Of a stretch of DNA of 11,943 nt, positions 1-8,898 are shown one piece after another. The stretch comes from Chitinispirillales bacterium. GTDB lineage: Bacteria; Fibrobacterota; Chitinivibrionia; Chitinivibrionales; Chitinispirillaceae. Location: NCBI GenBank assembly GCA_031254445.1, contig JAIRUL010000063.1, positions 1 through 11,943 on the forward strand. The letters run 5' to 3'. Below the pieces are notes generated by a model. It saw only the letters and a list, made by a program, of their open reading frames with translations. It searched no databases and was not told where the DNA came from. Within the stretch, counting starts at the first letter, position 1. Each line of letters opens with the position of its first letter. A program made the position numbers and the translations under genes.

Positions 1-3000
1 AATCCACCGCGACCGTGTCGGGCAGCGGAATGCCCCCCGCCGCGCCGAAACCGCCGAAACCCGCGTCAGGGTCAAAATAAACCCGCACAACGTCAGGCCG
101 GCCGTGGCCGTCGCCCCACACCACCGCCCGCAAAATCGCGGACGACGGCTTCAGGATGTTTATGTCGCAGCGCCCGCCCGCGTTAATCGACCCGTCGGCC
201 AACCCCGACGCCGCGTTCAAGGCATGCACGTCGATGCACGCGCCCATGACATCCGTCGCAAGGCCGGGCCTCGCGCCAAGCCAAAAGGCCGCCACGCCGT
301 TTACCATGCTAAACTGCGTAGCGCCCGCGGGGTTCGACGTGTCCGCCACAAGGATTATGCTCGGATTGCTGGCCTCCACCACAACCGGCTGCGTCCGCGA
401 GGTTAGAACCGTGTCCGGCCCGACCGCCTTAACCGTCACAAGGCGCCACTCGCCGACGGTCAAGCTCAAACCCACGGAGGGGTCGTAATACTCCTGCCAG
501 TGCTTGCCGGAGCCGGTGTCGCTATAGAACACCTCCAGACGATCCAGCGACCGCCCGACCCGCAATCGGCCGCGGTCGGACATCGCGGCGCCCTGCACCG
601 TCGCGACGAGGTCAAAGACCGCGCGGTTCTCCGCGCCGTCGGCGACGCGCGCCGCCGCCGTGTACACCCCGGGCTCCTTAGGGTCGGCAACCATCGTGCT
701 AGAAACAACGTAACCGACAGCCGGCGACTCCGAAACTATGTTTAGCTGCTGGCCCGGCCTCAAAAGCGCAGCGTTGCCGAACTCGTCCTGAACCTCCACC
801 CGCACCTCGTAGTTAGCGCCGCGGTTTATCACGGGGGGCTCCACGCCCGCGCCGAGCTGGCTAACGGGGACGGGGGAGAGGAAAGCTACCTTGGCGGGGG
901 GGCCGGCGAGGACGGTTATGTCGGCGGTGCCCAAGAATACCAAGCGCTGGCCGTTTTTGTCGTAAAGCCCCGCGCCCATGATCGTCTCTTCGCCGGCGCG
1001 CCTGAAGACAACGTCGTATTTCTGGCCCGTCGCCCCCGGAACGCCGGTGTCGTAGATTAACGGCGTGCCCGGCGTCTGGCCGTGGTTTTGGCTGCCGGAA
1101 TTCCACATGAACGCCGCCGCGTCGGAGAGCAGGTCGTAGGTTATCTCTTTAAGGTCGCCTAACGTAAAGATCGCCCCGCTCTTCAGCTTAGGCGTAACAT
1201 GAAGCGTGTAAACCTGGCCCGCCGTCACGTCGGTTACCTTCTCGGTCGTGCCCCGATTGTATACCGCAATGTCTAAGACATAGTCAAGCTCGCGGTAGGG
1301 CAGGAAGCCTACGTCGGAGGTGACGGTGTTGCCCCTTGCGTCCGTGCCCTCTAATACTATCTCGAAAAAGCCGTATTCGTCGTTTTCGCCGAGCGCCCTC
1401 GGGATTGTGAAGCTAACCGTGTTGTTGCCGACTTTCAGGCCGGCGTTCGCGGGCGGCGTTATGTTGCTTATGGAAAGCTGCGGGACGGGGATCACGGCGC
1501 TGGCGCCCCAATATGCGTTGACGCTCGCCGAGTCGTAGGGCAAGGGGGCCACCCAGCGCAAAAAGCTTATCTTAGGGTTGTTAAACTCCCCGCTTTCAAG
1601 CGTGATGTAGAAGTTTGCGGTGGCGTTCCTGCCGCTCACGAGCACAACGTTCGACGGCTTGACGCGGGCCACGGCAGCCGGGGCTTGGCCGGTCGACGGA
1701 ATGGCGCCGATGTCGGCCGTATTGCCGTCGGAGTTCCTGATGTTCGCTGCCCCGGCCGCCCCCGCCGACCCCCACCCCTTGTTCTTTATAAACCGCATCA
1801 CTAACGGGTGATCCCACTTCGGCCTCAAAAAGTCCGGCGACGCCGGGTTCGTGGAGACAAACAAATCGTCCGTGCCGACTATCGACCGGGAGGTCTCGAG
1901 CCAGCGCAGGTTGGCGCCCGCCGGAATCGCGGCGTCCGTAAGCAGCCCTCCCGGAGCTATAACGCTATTAGAATAGGCCCTCTGGCTTTCGATAGGCGGC
2001 AAACAATTGATTGTGTCCCCGGCGGGCGGATTGGGGAAAGAGTTGGATATGCGGACTTGGGTAATGGCCGGAACCTTTTGCCCGTCATACCCGACTTTGC
2101 AGGCGTCCATGTAAACGCTGTCCGCTTTTAAATCCGCGAGCGCCGAAAAGAGGCAGTTGTTCATCCTATAGGGGAACTTGTTGTCTATCCCCATAGCGTC
2201 CACGAATTGCAGCCGCGTCCCCACCGGCTCTATCGAGCGGCCGTATATGTTGTTGAATATAAGGTGCGGCGCGCCGACCTTCCAATCCGCGTAGAAGTTC
2301 GCGTAGTTGCGAAAAAACGTGTTGTTGTAAATAGCCACGGGCGAGAGTATCATATCCTTAAAGAGAAACGCGCCGGTCGCCCTATTTCCCGAATCCGGCA
2401 ACGCGGCGTAGGCCGCTTTCGTTTTTGCCGTGTGGTAATTATCGTAAACAAGGTTGTAGCGAACCGTCGATCCGAGATCCCACGCCGACTCGAAGTAAAA
2501 CGCCAAGGAGTTGCTGTGAACCCTGTTGTGCTCCATGAGGTGGTTGCCGACCTTGCCGAAGCCGGAGAGGGGCACCGTCACGTCGTTGTCGGCGGGGTTC
2601 GGGTTGCCGAAGACGCCGCCCGTATTCCTGTCCTTTACGCTCACGCCGAAGTAGGCGTTTTTAAGCTCGCAGTTCCGTATTACCGCGCCGCTGGCATTGG
2701 CCAGCGCGATGGCGGCGTTGGCGTGGAAAAGCGGATCCTTCTGGTTCCAAACGCCCGTCCAGCCGAACGGCGCAGCCTCGACGCCGTCAACGGCGATGCC
2801 GTCGATAATCACCCCTTGCGCCGCAATGACCCTGAGCGCCCCGCAGGTCGAAAAGTTGCCCGACTGCCCTATGCCCACCCCCTCCCTCTTAGACTCCTCG
2901 TAGTTTCTGGGGCTCCGGTTCGTCACGTCCTGCCACTGTATGGTAGGCTTCGCCACGCCCGTCGGGTTCTTAGAGCGTATGGTGATCCCGTGCTTAGTGC

Positions 3001-3235
3001 TGTCGATGGTCACCTGCTCCTTGTAGGTCTCGAGGTCGATAATCTCGATTATCTGCCCCGGCTGCGCCGCGTTGACCGCCGCCTGGACGGTCGTATACAT
3101 CCCCGCGTCGGCGTCCTGATCGCGGTTCTGGGAGACGGTGAGGTGCGCCGGCCGCGTCTGCGCCGAGGCAGCCCCTATAAGCGGCGCGAGCGCGACGGCG
3201 GCCGCGAAAGCGAGTGCGGTTTTTCTATACGGCAT
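1..3235 (-). CDS. Secreted beta-helix/Ig-like repeat protein, C-terminus cut off by window edge
   Basis: This frame is open from an ATG at 3235 to the window edge, giving 1078 residues with no stop; the C-terminus lies outside. A Shine-Dalgarno GGAGGT sits 5 bases before the start. Residues 1-25 are a signal peptide (basic start, Ala-rich core, A-S-A before Gln26). Residues about 47-80 (TVQAAVNAA...IIEI...YKEQVTI) are the usual cap of right-handed parallel beta-helix (pectin-lyase fold) proteins. The helix runs to about 511 and closes with ADIGA, a common end motif of secreted beta-helix domains. Beta-rich Ig-like or invasin-like modules follow, for example NRGANYEVRVEVQDEFGNA. It is a clear paralogue of the next gene upstream, matching it to about its residue 1107; the missing part is probably some 580 residues. 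Conserved Cys131, Cys189 and Cys361 have equivalents there. I see no catalytic residues, so a glycan-binding or surface-adhesion role is as likely as a lyase. The product is probably exported to the cell surface or medium. Confidence 0.88.
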   Translation of the reverse strand, partial: MPYRKTALAFAAAVALAPLIGAASAQTRPAHLTVSQNRDQDADAGMYTTVQAAVNAAQPGQIIEIIDLETYKEQVTIDSTKHGITIRSKNPTGVAKPTIQWQDVTNRSPRNYEESKREGVGIGQSGNFSTCGALRVIAAQGVIIDGIAVDGVEAAPFGWTGVWNQKDPLFHANAAIALANASGAVIRNCELKNAYFGVSVKDRNTGGVFGNPNPADNDVTVPLSGFGKVGNHLMEHNRVHSNSLAFYFESAWDLGSTVRYNLVYDNYHTAKTKAAYAALPDSGNRATGAFLFKDMILSPVAIYNNTFFRNYANFYADWKVGAPHLIFNNIYGRSIEPVGTRLQFVDAMGIDNKFPYRMNNCLFSALADLKADSVYMDACKVGYDGQKVPAITQVRISNSFPNPPAGDTINCLPPIESQRAYSNSVIAPGGLLTDAAIPAGANLRWLETSRSIVGTDDLFVSTNPASPDFLRPKWDHPLVMRFIKNKGWGSAGAAGAANIRNSDGNTADIGAIPSTGQAPAAVARVKPSNVVLVSGRNATANFYITLESGEFNNPKISFLRWVAPLPYDSASVNAYWGASAVIPVPQLSISNITPPANAGLKVGNNTVSFTIPRALGENDEYGFFEIVLEGTDARGNTVTSDVGFLPYRELDYVLDIAVYNRGTTEKVTDVTAGQVYTLHVTPKLKSGAIFTLGDLKEITYDLLSDAAAFMWNSGSQNHGQTPGTPLIYDTGVPGATGQKYDVVFRRAGEETIMGAGLYDKNGQRLVFLGTADITVLAGPPAKVAFLSPVPVSQLGAGVEPPVINRGANYEVRVEVQDEFGNAALLRPGQQLNIVSESPAVGYVVSSTMVADPKEPGVYTAAARVADGAENRAVFDLVATVQGAAMSDRGRLRVGRSLDRLEVFYSDTGSGKHWQEYYDPSVGLSLTVGEWRLVTVKAVGPDTVLTSRTQPVVVEASNPSIILVADTSNPAGATQFSMVNGVAAFWLGARPGLATDVMGACIDVHALNAASGLADGSINAGGRCDINILKPSSAILRAVVWGDGHGRPDVVRVYFDPDAGFGGFGAAGGIPLPDTVAVD

Positions 3236-3316
3236 AAGTAACCTCCGTTTGCGGGTATTTACGGCAATTTACGCGCCAGCCCAAGAGCGCGCGGGGGCGC
3301 AGGGGGCGGTATATAT

Positions 3317-3345
3317 AATATAACGGGTTTTGCGTAAAAAGGCAA
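3317..3345 (-). promoter_or_regulatory. Candidate sigma70-type promoter for the truncated beta-helix gene
   Basis: On the minus strand TTGCCT (3345-3340) and TATATT (3322-3317) are separated by exactly 17 bases, matching the -35 and -10 consensus at 4/6 and 5/6 positions. Transcription would start near 3310, giving a leader of about 75 bases before the ATG at 3235. The boxes lie in a short AT-rich stretch next to GC-rich sequence. It suggests this gene can be transcribed independently of the upstream paralogue. This is a consensus match only; promoter rules in this phylum are poorly known. Confidence 0.45.
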
Positions 3346-3472
3346 GGAAATTTTTAGGTGGGGAAGCCTGAGACCGTAGGTCGAAAGCTTTGACGTTGAC
3401 TTTAAAGTCAAATTCTTTAAAATCTTTTTCAGACGAAGCCTAAAAAGTCAAAGTCTTAAAGTCAAAGTCTTT

Positions 3473-3550
3473 AAATCTTTTTCAGACGAAGCCTACGGCT
3501 TCATAACGTGTGGCGCAGAGCCGCCACACAAAGTCAAAGTCAACGTCAAA
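3473..3550 (+). repeat. Repeat core copy A (plus orientation)
   Basis: Seventy-eight bases with, in order, an AAATCTTTTTCAGAC lead, a hairpin GAAGCC-TAC-GGCTTC (3488-3502), CATAACG, a second hairpin with arms GTGTGGCG and CGCCACAC (3508-3529), and a run of GTCAAA/GTCAAC hexamers. It differs from the other two copies in the loop of the second hairpin, which shortens that stem from 11 to 8 bp, and in having one extra hexamer. Confidence 0.85.
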
Positions 3551-3569
3551 ACACCGATACCCCGCTGCC

Positions 3570-3643
3570 TTTGACGTTGACTTTGTGTGGCGGCTTTAGC
3601 CGCCACACGTTATGAAGCCGTAGGCTTCGTCTGAAAAAGATTT
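3570..3643 (-). repeat. Repeat core copy B (minus orientation)
   Basis: Seventy-four bases that read as the reverse complement of copy A apart from the hairpin-loop change and one hexamer. Copies A and B lie only 19 bases apart (spacer 3551-3569). A transcript of either strand could therefore fold one hairpin of roughly 70 bp, or the four small internal hairpins instead. Copy B matches the distant copy at 11825-11898 at all 74 positions. Read from the upstream gene on the minus strand, this is the first full core encountered after its stop. Confidence 0.87.
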
Positions 3644-3730
3644 AAAAAAGACTTTGACTTTGTTTAGCCGCCACACAAAGTCAAAGTCAACGTCAACATC
3701 AAAGTCAACGTCAAAGCCTACGGCCTCAGG

Positions 3731-6700
3731 CTACTTCTTTCCGCGCACAACGCCTATCTGCTTCTTCATGTTGCTGCTGTAGCCCCTGTCGCTTTTGGAG
3801 GTGACGCCGTCTATCGTCACCTCGGACTTGACGCGCATTAGGTAGATGCCGGTGCCTACAAGGCGGCCTTTCTTGTTGTGGCCGCTCCACTCCCACGTTA
3901 GCTCGTTGGCATTCTCCACAACTACCGTGGTGTCTACCGCCAAGCTGCCGATGTTGTCGAAGACCAAGATGCGCGACTCTATTTTGACGTCCTTCTCGGT
4001 GCCGCTAAGCCCGGGCTTGACCACCGCCGTCGCGCTGCCCGCGCCGCCCCTGAACGGGTTGTTCTTTATGGTCAGCGTCCACCTGATGTTGCGCTTTACC
4101 TTGAGCGGCCGCAGCGCGTTGTCCGCCACGTCCTGCACGAAACCCCTCTCGTCGGCTATCCCCTCCAAGTCGTTTATGCGAACCTCGGTAGTCGCATTGT
4201 AGCCGCAGGCGACCGTGTCGGTTGTGTACCACACCTCGTAGTACCCCGTCCGGCTATTCAAGTTGCCCCTAACGTACTGAAGATCCACCGGCTTGCACTC
4301 GTCCCTCGCGCCGCCGGCCCCGTTCGACGTCGAGAATACCACCGGCGTCCGCTTGTCTAACAAGTCCCTCGGAATCTGCTCGCTGTAGATCACCACCAAG
4401 GTGTCGGGATGCCTCCCAACGCCGTCGTCCTTAAGCGCTCCGAGCCTCAGCCACACCGTGTCCGCTATCACAGGCTTGGCCATGTCCACAACGCGCCGGT
4501 TGCGGATGGGCTCCCACTCGGATTCCGCCGGGTTAAACCCTATGCTCACTTGAAGGTCGCCCGACGTCTTTACCGTCCCGCTCGAATGGGGGTACGCCTT
4601 GCTCAAGTCTATCACTATCGTGTTGGGGTCGCCGGGATCCACAGAGATGTACTCCGACGGGTCGGCGCCGAGCGCAATCGAGTCCTTGAACGAGAGCACG
4701 CCGGAGAAGACTAAGTAGCCGCCGGCGAACCACGAGGCCACGTTGACCGGCTTGTTCCACTTGATATAGGCGTAGTTTACGAAGCCCGTGGACGGGTTGC
4801 TGGTGTACCACGCCGTATCGAGAATCTCCGGCGCCACCGACTTCAAATCTAACTTCACCCACCGGTTGTTGGGGTGCACCCCGTTGCCTCGGGCGTCGGC
4901 GAGGGCGGTAGCGCCGTTGAACCTTATCCAGTCGCCCTCCGCAAGCCCTCCCGCAATCGCCCCGACCGTCAGCTCATACGCGTTGTTGATGCCGGCGCCA
5001 AAATCCGTGTACGTCCGCGCCGCCGTGACCGTCAGGGCCGTCCCGCCAGTCGCCTCGTTGGTGTCCAAACCCGGATCGCCCGCTTTCATATAGTACAGCA
5101 CGCTCGGCCCCACAAGCGCCGTCGCCCAATCCGCCGACACCGGCTCCGACACCTGCATATGTATCACATCGGGCGCCGTCCCCGGGCTCGCATTGTCCAC
5201 CACCCGCGGGTTCCGCCTGTCCGCAGCGTCCATCTGCCGCGCCACGATAGGGCCTATGCGGTCTATCGACATAAAGCTGCTGTCCATCGGCACATTCATA
5301 TAGCCGTGCAGGCGCACAACGCCCCTGCCGTCCGACGTGCTGCTCGACAGCCCCGTGTAACCCTTGACAAGCGCGCCGGGCGCGAAACTCGCCCGCAAAA
5401 CCTTCGAATCGGCCGCGTCCACCGCAAGCGCCGTGCCCTTAGCCACCGACACCACGCCGTTGCCCTGCGGCCACATTATCGAAACCGAGTCGGGCGTCCC
5501 AACCACGGCCGCCTGAAAATAAAGGCGCACGTCCACCGGGCGGCCGTGGCCGTCCCCGCGAACCACCGCGGAATCCACCATCGTAGACGGCTTGATGATG
5601 TTTATGTCGCAGCGCCCGCCGCCCATAACCGACATGTCCACCGACCCGCCGCTCCAAAAGTCAACGTCTATGCACGCGTCCTTAATATCGACCGTCAAAC
5701 CCTCCGCCCCAAGATAAAACGTGGCGACGCCGTTCACAAGGGCGAACTGCGTCGAACCGGCAGGGTCGGACGGGTTCGCTTTCAACATGATGTTCGGGTT
5801 GGACGGCGTCACAACCACCGTGCCGTTCTTCGACGCGAGAACCGAGTCGGGGGCGACAGCCTTGACCGTCACCTTGTACCAGTCGCCCATGTTCACCGTC
5901 AAAATGACGGACGGGTCGAAATACTCCTTCCAATCCTTGGCCGAACCGGTGTCGCTGTAGAAAACCTCCAAGCGGTCTATCGTGCGGCCTACGCGCAGGC
6001 GGCCGACATCGGTCGCGTTGTTTATAGACAGCGTGGCGGTTAGGTCGAACTCTTCGCGCGTGGCGGCGGTGGGGGCGACGTTCGCTATCACTGTGTACAC
6101 GCCCGGCTCGCCCGCGACGGCGGTCATAGTGGGCGACCTAACGGTGCCGACATTGGTGTTCTCGGAGCGTATCGACACAGTACCGCCCGAAGGCAAAGGG
6201 GCGGCGTTGCCGAACCTGTCCTGAACCTCTACCCGCACGGGATAATCCGCACCGCGGTTTATGATGGGCGCGGGGTCGTTGGGGCCTAGCTGGCTCTTAG
6301 GGATGGGGGAGATAAAGGTGATTTTCTCCGGCGCGCCGGGCAAAACCGTTAGGCCGAGAGTGCCAAAGAACGTCACGTTTTTATTGTTCTCTATGTAACG
6401 CCCAGCGCCCGTTATCGTCTCGTCGCCGGCCCGCGTGAAATAGATGTAGTATGTGGCGCCCCCCGGCCCGGTAAAGGCGGGGCTGGCGGGGTGGGCAACC
6501 AACGGCGTATTGATCGCAGGGTTGCCTGGGTTTCCGGCGGTAGCGTTAAACATGAACGCTGTAGGGTCGGAAAGCAGCTGGTATTCTACTTGTGTAAGGG
6601 TGCCTGCCCACGGCGCGCCGGTCTTTAAGTTCACCGGCACGACCTTTAGCGTACACGTGCTGCCTGCTGTCACCGTTACGTTTGCATCTTTGCCATTCAC

Positions 6701-8797
6701 GGTTATTTTTAAGCCGTATTCCAATGCGCGGTAAGGCAAAAAGCCCACGTCGGAGGTAACCGCGTTGCCGTTCGCGTCCGTGCCCTCCACGATAATCTCG
6801 AAAAAACCGACGGTGTCGGCCGTGCTGACGGTCGTGCCCGTGTTGAACTGGAAGCTGTTGCTGCCGGTTCTCACGGCCGTCCCCACAGCGGCGGCTATGT
6901 TGTGGATGGAAGTGCTCGGCACTACTTTGCAATTGCCCCCGTCTGAATCCGTGTTATCCGGAATCGGGGCGACCCAACGCAGCATCTTGACTTTAGCGTT
7001 GTTGAATGTGCCTTTCTCGACCTTGAGCATAAAGTTCGCCGTCCCGCTCGTTCCGTTACCGTTCAGCAATACGACGTTTTGCGGCAAAATCCGCGCGACC
7101 GTGGTCTGGCGGCCGCCGGACGACGGGTGCGCGCCGAGGTCGGCGGCCTTGCCGTCGGAGGTCTTCATGCCCGCAAGCGCCCAACCCTTGTTTTGCACGT
7201 AGTCTTTAATCGGGGCAAGCGTCCAGTTCGGGACAAGGAAATCCGCCGACGCGGGGTTGAGCGACTTGAACAGCGTGTCAAGCTTGACAGGTCCTCTCGG
7301 CGGATTATCTTGTGTATAGACGTCGCCCCCCTCCGTCTGCAGCCAGCGGAGCTCGGCGCCCGCAATTGACACCGTCTGCTGCTGCACCCCTGTAAACAAA
7401 GCCCCCGGCATTACGATGGGTTGGTTCTGCGGCTGCTGCGCCTCGCCATTATTGCCGCAAGTGTTTATCATGACGCTTGTCGTCTGAGCCGCCGAGAACT
7501 TCCCCAGTTGCACGGTGGCGATGAAGATGCCGCCGGGGGCGTTTGGGTTATTATTGCAGTTGTAGTTCCCCTGGTACTGCGCCCGGAGCCCGTTTCGGTC
7601 GGCGAGGTCGGCGGAAAAAACGCAGTTGTTCATGCGGAACGGGAAGCTGGCGTCCATAGAGGCTTGGTTAGGGTTGCCGCTGGGCGTGGCCTTGCTGAAT
7701 ATGTTGTTGAACACAAGGCCCGTCGCGCCGGTCTGCCAGTCGCCAAAGAGGGTGCCGGTGTTGCCGTAGAACGTGTTGTTGTAGATGGCGAGCGGCGTGA
7801 CGGGGACGTCCTTAAACCTAATCGCCCCGGCGCTTTTCTCGCTCTCGCTCCCGGGCAGGCCGCTTACGGCCGGCGCCGTGGGCAGCGTGGCGAGGTTGTG
7901 GTAGAAAAGGTTGTAGCGCACGGTGGACGCTATGTCATACGCGCTCTCGGTAAAAATGCCCACGCGGTTGCTGTCGATGCGGTTGTATTCGATCAAGTGC
8001 CCGCCCACGTTGCCGAAGCCGGAGATGGGGACGATGTCTTTGGTGTCGTTGTCGTTCGGGTTCGGCTTGGCAAAAACGCCGCCGGTGTTCCGGTCTTTTA
8101 TGTTTACCCCGTAGTAGGCGTTCTTTAGGTCGCAGTCCCTTATCGTCACCTGGCCCGCCACGGCGAGGGTGATGGCCGCGTTGCCGTGATAGAGGGGCCA
8201 TTGCCCTCCCCATACGCCGGTCGCTCCGAACGGTGCCCGCCCGCCGCCGTCAACCGTAATACCCTCTATGGTAACGCCCTTGGCGCGTATTACGCGCAAC
8301 GCCCCGCAAGTCTCGAAGTTGCCGGACGACCCCGTCAATTCCCCGCCCGTTAATGCCTCCGTAGCGTTCTTGGGGCTCGTATTTTGCGTGTCCCGCCACT
8401 TTATCGTCGGCCTCTTATGGAGAGAAAACGCCGCGTTGCTCGACGGCACGTACCGGATGGTAATGCCGTCGTTCCCGCCCGTAACGCCAGACCACGGGCT
8501 CCACGGATCGTCATCTTTCGCCGTCCCAGGCTTATTCGGGTTATCCCTTTGCGTCCGCCCATCTATCGTCACCTGTTCAGCATATTCGGATTCGTCCAAT
8601 ATCTCAATAACCTGCCCAGCCTTAGCCGCGTTGACCGCCGCCTGAATGGTCGTGAAGTTGCAATCGTCGCCCCCCGCCACCGGCTTGCACACGGTGATAT
8701 CGGTGCCAGGCGCTTTCATTTTCTGCGCGTTCGCCGCCCCTACCACGACCGTCAGCGCCGCCAGCGCCGCAATGATACCTATCCGTTTTGCCAACAT
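3731..8797 (-). CDS. Giant secreted beta-helix protein with Ig-like modules and FlgD-like C-terminal domain
   Basis: The protein has 1688 residues. I chose the ATG at 8797 over a start 54 codons further upstream because it has an AAGGGGAG ribosome site 9 bases before it and begins a proper signal peptide (residues 1-24, A-N-A before Gln25). The longer version would bury that signal behind a basic tail. Residues about 48-80 (TIQAAVNAAKAGQVIEI...YAEQVTI) cap a right-handed parallel beta-helix that ends near 557 with ADLGA. Residues about 560-1570 are beta-rich Ig-like modules, including an invasin-like DYPVRVEVQDRFGNA (851-865) and an SbsA-like VIHMQVSEPVSADW (211-224 past residue 1000). Residues about 1578-1688 form a FlgD-like Ig domain (NPFRGG, LVFDNIGSLA, WEWSGHNKKGR, GTGIYLMRV). 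Cys164, 222, 392, 1042 and 1063 recur in the paralogue downstream where visible. No catalytic site is evident. The likely role is surface or extracellular, perhaps polysaccharide binding; this is inference. The stop lies inside the end of the downstream repeat element. Confidence 0.92.
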   Translation of the reverse strand: MLAKRIGIIAALAALTVVVGAANAQKMKAPGTDITVCKPVAGGDDCNFTTIQAAVNAAKAGQVIEILDESEYAEQVTIDGRTQRDNPNKPGTAKDDDPWSPWSGVTGGNDGITIRYVPSSNAAFSLHKRPTIKWRDTQNTSPKNATEALTGGELTGSSGNFETCGALRVIRAKGVTIEGITVDGGGRAPFGATGVWGGQWPLYHGNAAITLAVAGQVTIRDCDLKNAYYGVNIKDRNTGGVFAKPNPNDNDTKDIVPISGFGNVGGHLIEYNRIDSNRVGIFTESAYDIASTVRYNLFYHNLATLPTAPAVSGLPGSESEKSAGAIRFKDVPVTPLAIYNNTFYGNTGTLFGDWQTGATGLVFNNIFSKATPSGNPNQASMDASFPFRMNNCVFSADLADRNGLRAQYQGNYNCNNNPNAPGGIFIATVQLGKFSAAQTTSVMINTCGNNGEAQQPQNQPIVMPGALFTGVQQQTVSIAGAELRWLQTEGGDVYTQDNPPRGPVKLDTLFKSLNPASADFLVPNWTLAPIKDYVQNKGWALAGMKTSDGKAADLGAHPSSGGRQTTVARILPQNVVLLNGNGTSGTANFMLKVEKGTFNNAKVKMLRWVAPIPDNTDSDGGNCKVVPSTSIHNIAAAVGTAVRTGSNSFQFNTGTTVSTADTVGFFEIIVEGTDANGNAVTSDVGFLPYRALEYGLKITVNGKDANVTVTAGSTCTLKVVPVNLKTGAPWAGTLTQVEYQLLSDPTAFMFNATAGNPGNPAINTPLVAHPASPAFTGPGGATYYIYFTRAGDETITGAGRYIENNKNVTFFGTLGLTVLPGAPEKITFISPIPKSQLGPNDPAPIINRGADYPVRVEVQDRFGNAAPLPSGGTVSIRSENTNVGTVRSPTMTAVAGEPGVYTVIANVAPTAATREEFDLTATLSINNATDVGRLRVGRTIDRLEVFYSDTGSAKDWKEYFDPSVILTVNMGDWYKVTVKAVAPDSVLASKNGTVVVTPSNPNIMLKANPSDPAGSTQFALVNGVATFYLGAEGLTVDIKDACIDVDFWSGGSVDMSVMGGGRCDINIIKPSTMVDSAVVRGDGHGRPVDVRLYFQAAVVGTPDSVSIMWPQGNGVVSVAKGTALAVDAADSKVLRASFAPGALVKGYTGLSSSTSDGRGVVRLHGYMNVPMDSSFMSIDRIGPIVARQMDAADRRNPRVVDNASPGTAPDVIHMQVSEPVSADWATALVGPSVLYYMKAGDPGLDTNEATGGTALTVTAARTYTDFGAGINNAYELTVGAIAGGLAEGDWIRFNGATALADARGNGVHPNNRWVKLDLKSVAPEILDTAWYTSNPSTGFVNYAYIKWNKPVNVASWFAGGYLVFSGVLSFKDSIALGADPSEYISVDPGDPNTIVIDLSKAYPHSSGTVKTSGDLQVSIGFNPAESEWEPIRNRRVVDMAKPVIADTVWLRLGALKDDGVGRHPDTLVVIYSEQIPRDLLDKRTPVVFSTSNGAGGARDECKPVDLQYVRGNLNSRTGYYEVWYTTDTVACGYNATTEVRINDLEGIADERGFVQDVADNALRPLKVKRNIRWTLTIKNNPFRGGAGSATAVVKPGLSGTEKDVKIESRILVFDNIGSLAVDTTVVVENANELTWEWSGHNKKGRLVGTGIYLMRVKSEVTIDGVTSKSDRGYSSNMKKQIGVVRGKK

Positions 8798-8806
8798 ATT
8801 ATTGCG

Positions 8807-8814
8807 CTCCCCTT
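8807..8814 (-). promoter_or_regulatory. Ribosome binding site deciding the start of the giant beta-helix gene
   Basis: AAGGGGAG on the minus strand lies 9 bases before the ATG at 8797. Together with the signal peptide that begins there, it favours this start over the longer open frame that reaches 8959. Confidence 0.7.
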
Positions 8815-8865
8815 CGTGCATTGCGCGTCCGGCGCGCCGATGCGCCGCCGTCCGCAGGTTATTTA

Positions 8866-8889
8866 TTGTTTTCTTGTTTTCTTGTTTTC
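8866..8889. repeat. Three perfect tandem copies of an 8-bp unit
   Basis: TTGTTTTC occurs three times in a row on the plus strand (GAAAACAA on the strand of the downstream gene). It lies 69-92 bases before the start of the giant beta-helix gene, in its leader or promoter region. Function is unknown. Confidence 0.8.
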
Positions 8890-8898
8890 TATCATAGG

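Larger units (their letters stand above)
3365..3732. repeat. 368-bp composite palindromic intergenic element, MITE-like
   Basis: This element fills most of the 495-bp gap between the two beta-helix genes. Its ends, 3365-3380 and 3717-3732, are inverted repeats matching at 15 of 16 bases (AGCCTGAGACCGTAGG against AGCCTGAGGCCGTAGG). Just inside each end is an inverted pair, TTTGACGTTGACTTT (3389-3403) and its complement (3701-3715). The interior holds a partial core (3420-3441), a full core (3473-3550), a 19-base spacer, an inverted full core (3570-3643) and a fragment of hairpin arm plus hexamers (3666-3715). It is more AT-rich than its surroundings and has no coding frame of note. The right end overlaps the TAG stop of the upstream gene. 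The structure fits a non-autonomous element such as a MITE or a BIME-like cluster of palindromic repeats. Mobility is inferred from structure and from the third copy at 11825. Confidence 0.75.

Noticed and set aside
2207..3241. Long plus-strand open frame (344 codons) opposite the truncated beta-helix gene
   Set aside because: Arg/Val/His-rich composition without domain or ribosome site; a by-product of the codon bias of the real minus-strand gene.
3365..3732. CRISPR array
   Set aside because: The repeats are palindromic, nested and partly inverted, with no regular unique spacers and no cas genes nearby.
4874..6043. Plus-strand open frame of 389 codons inside the giant gene
   Set aside because: Very rich in Arg and His, no recognisable domain; antisense shadow of a gene whose minus-strand frame has a clear signal peptide and domains.
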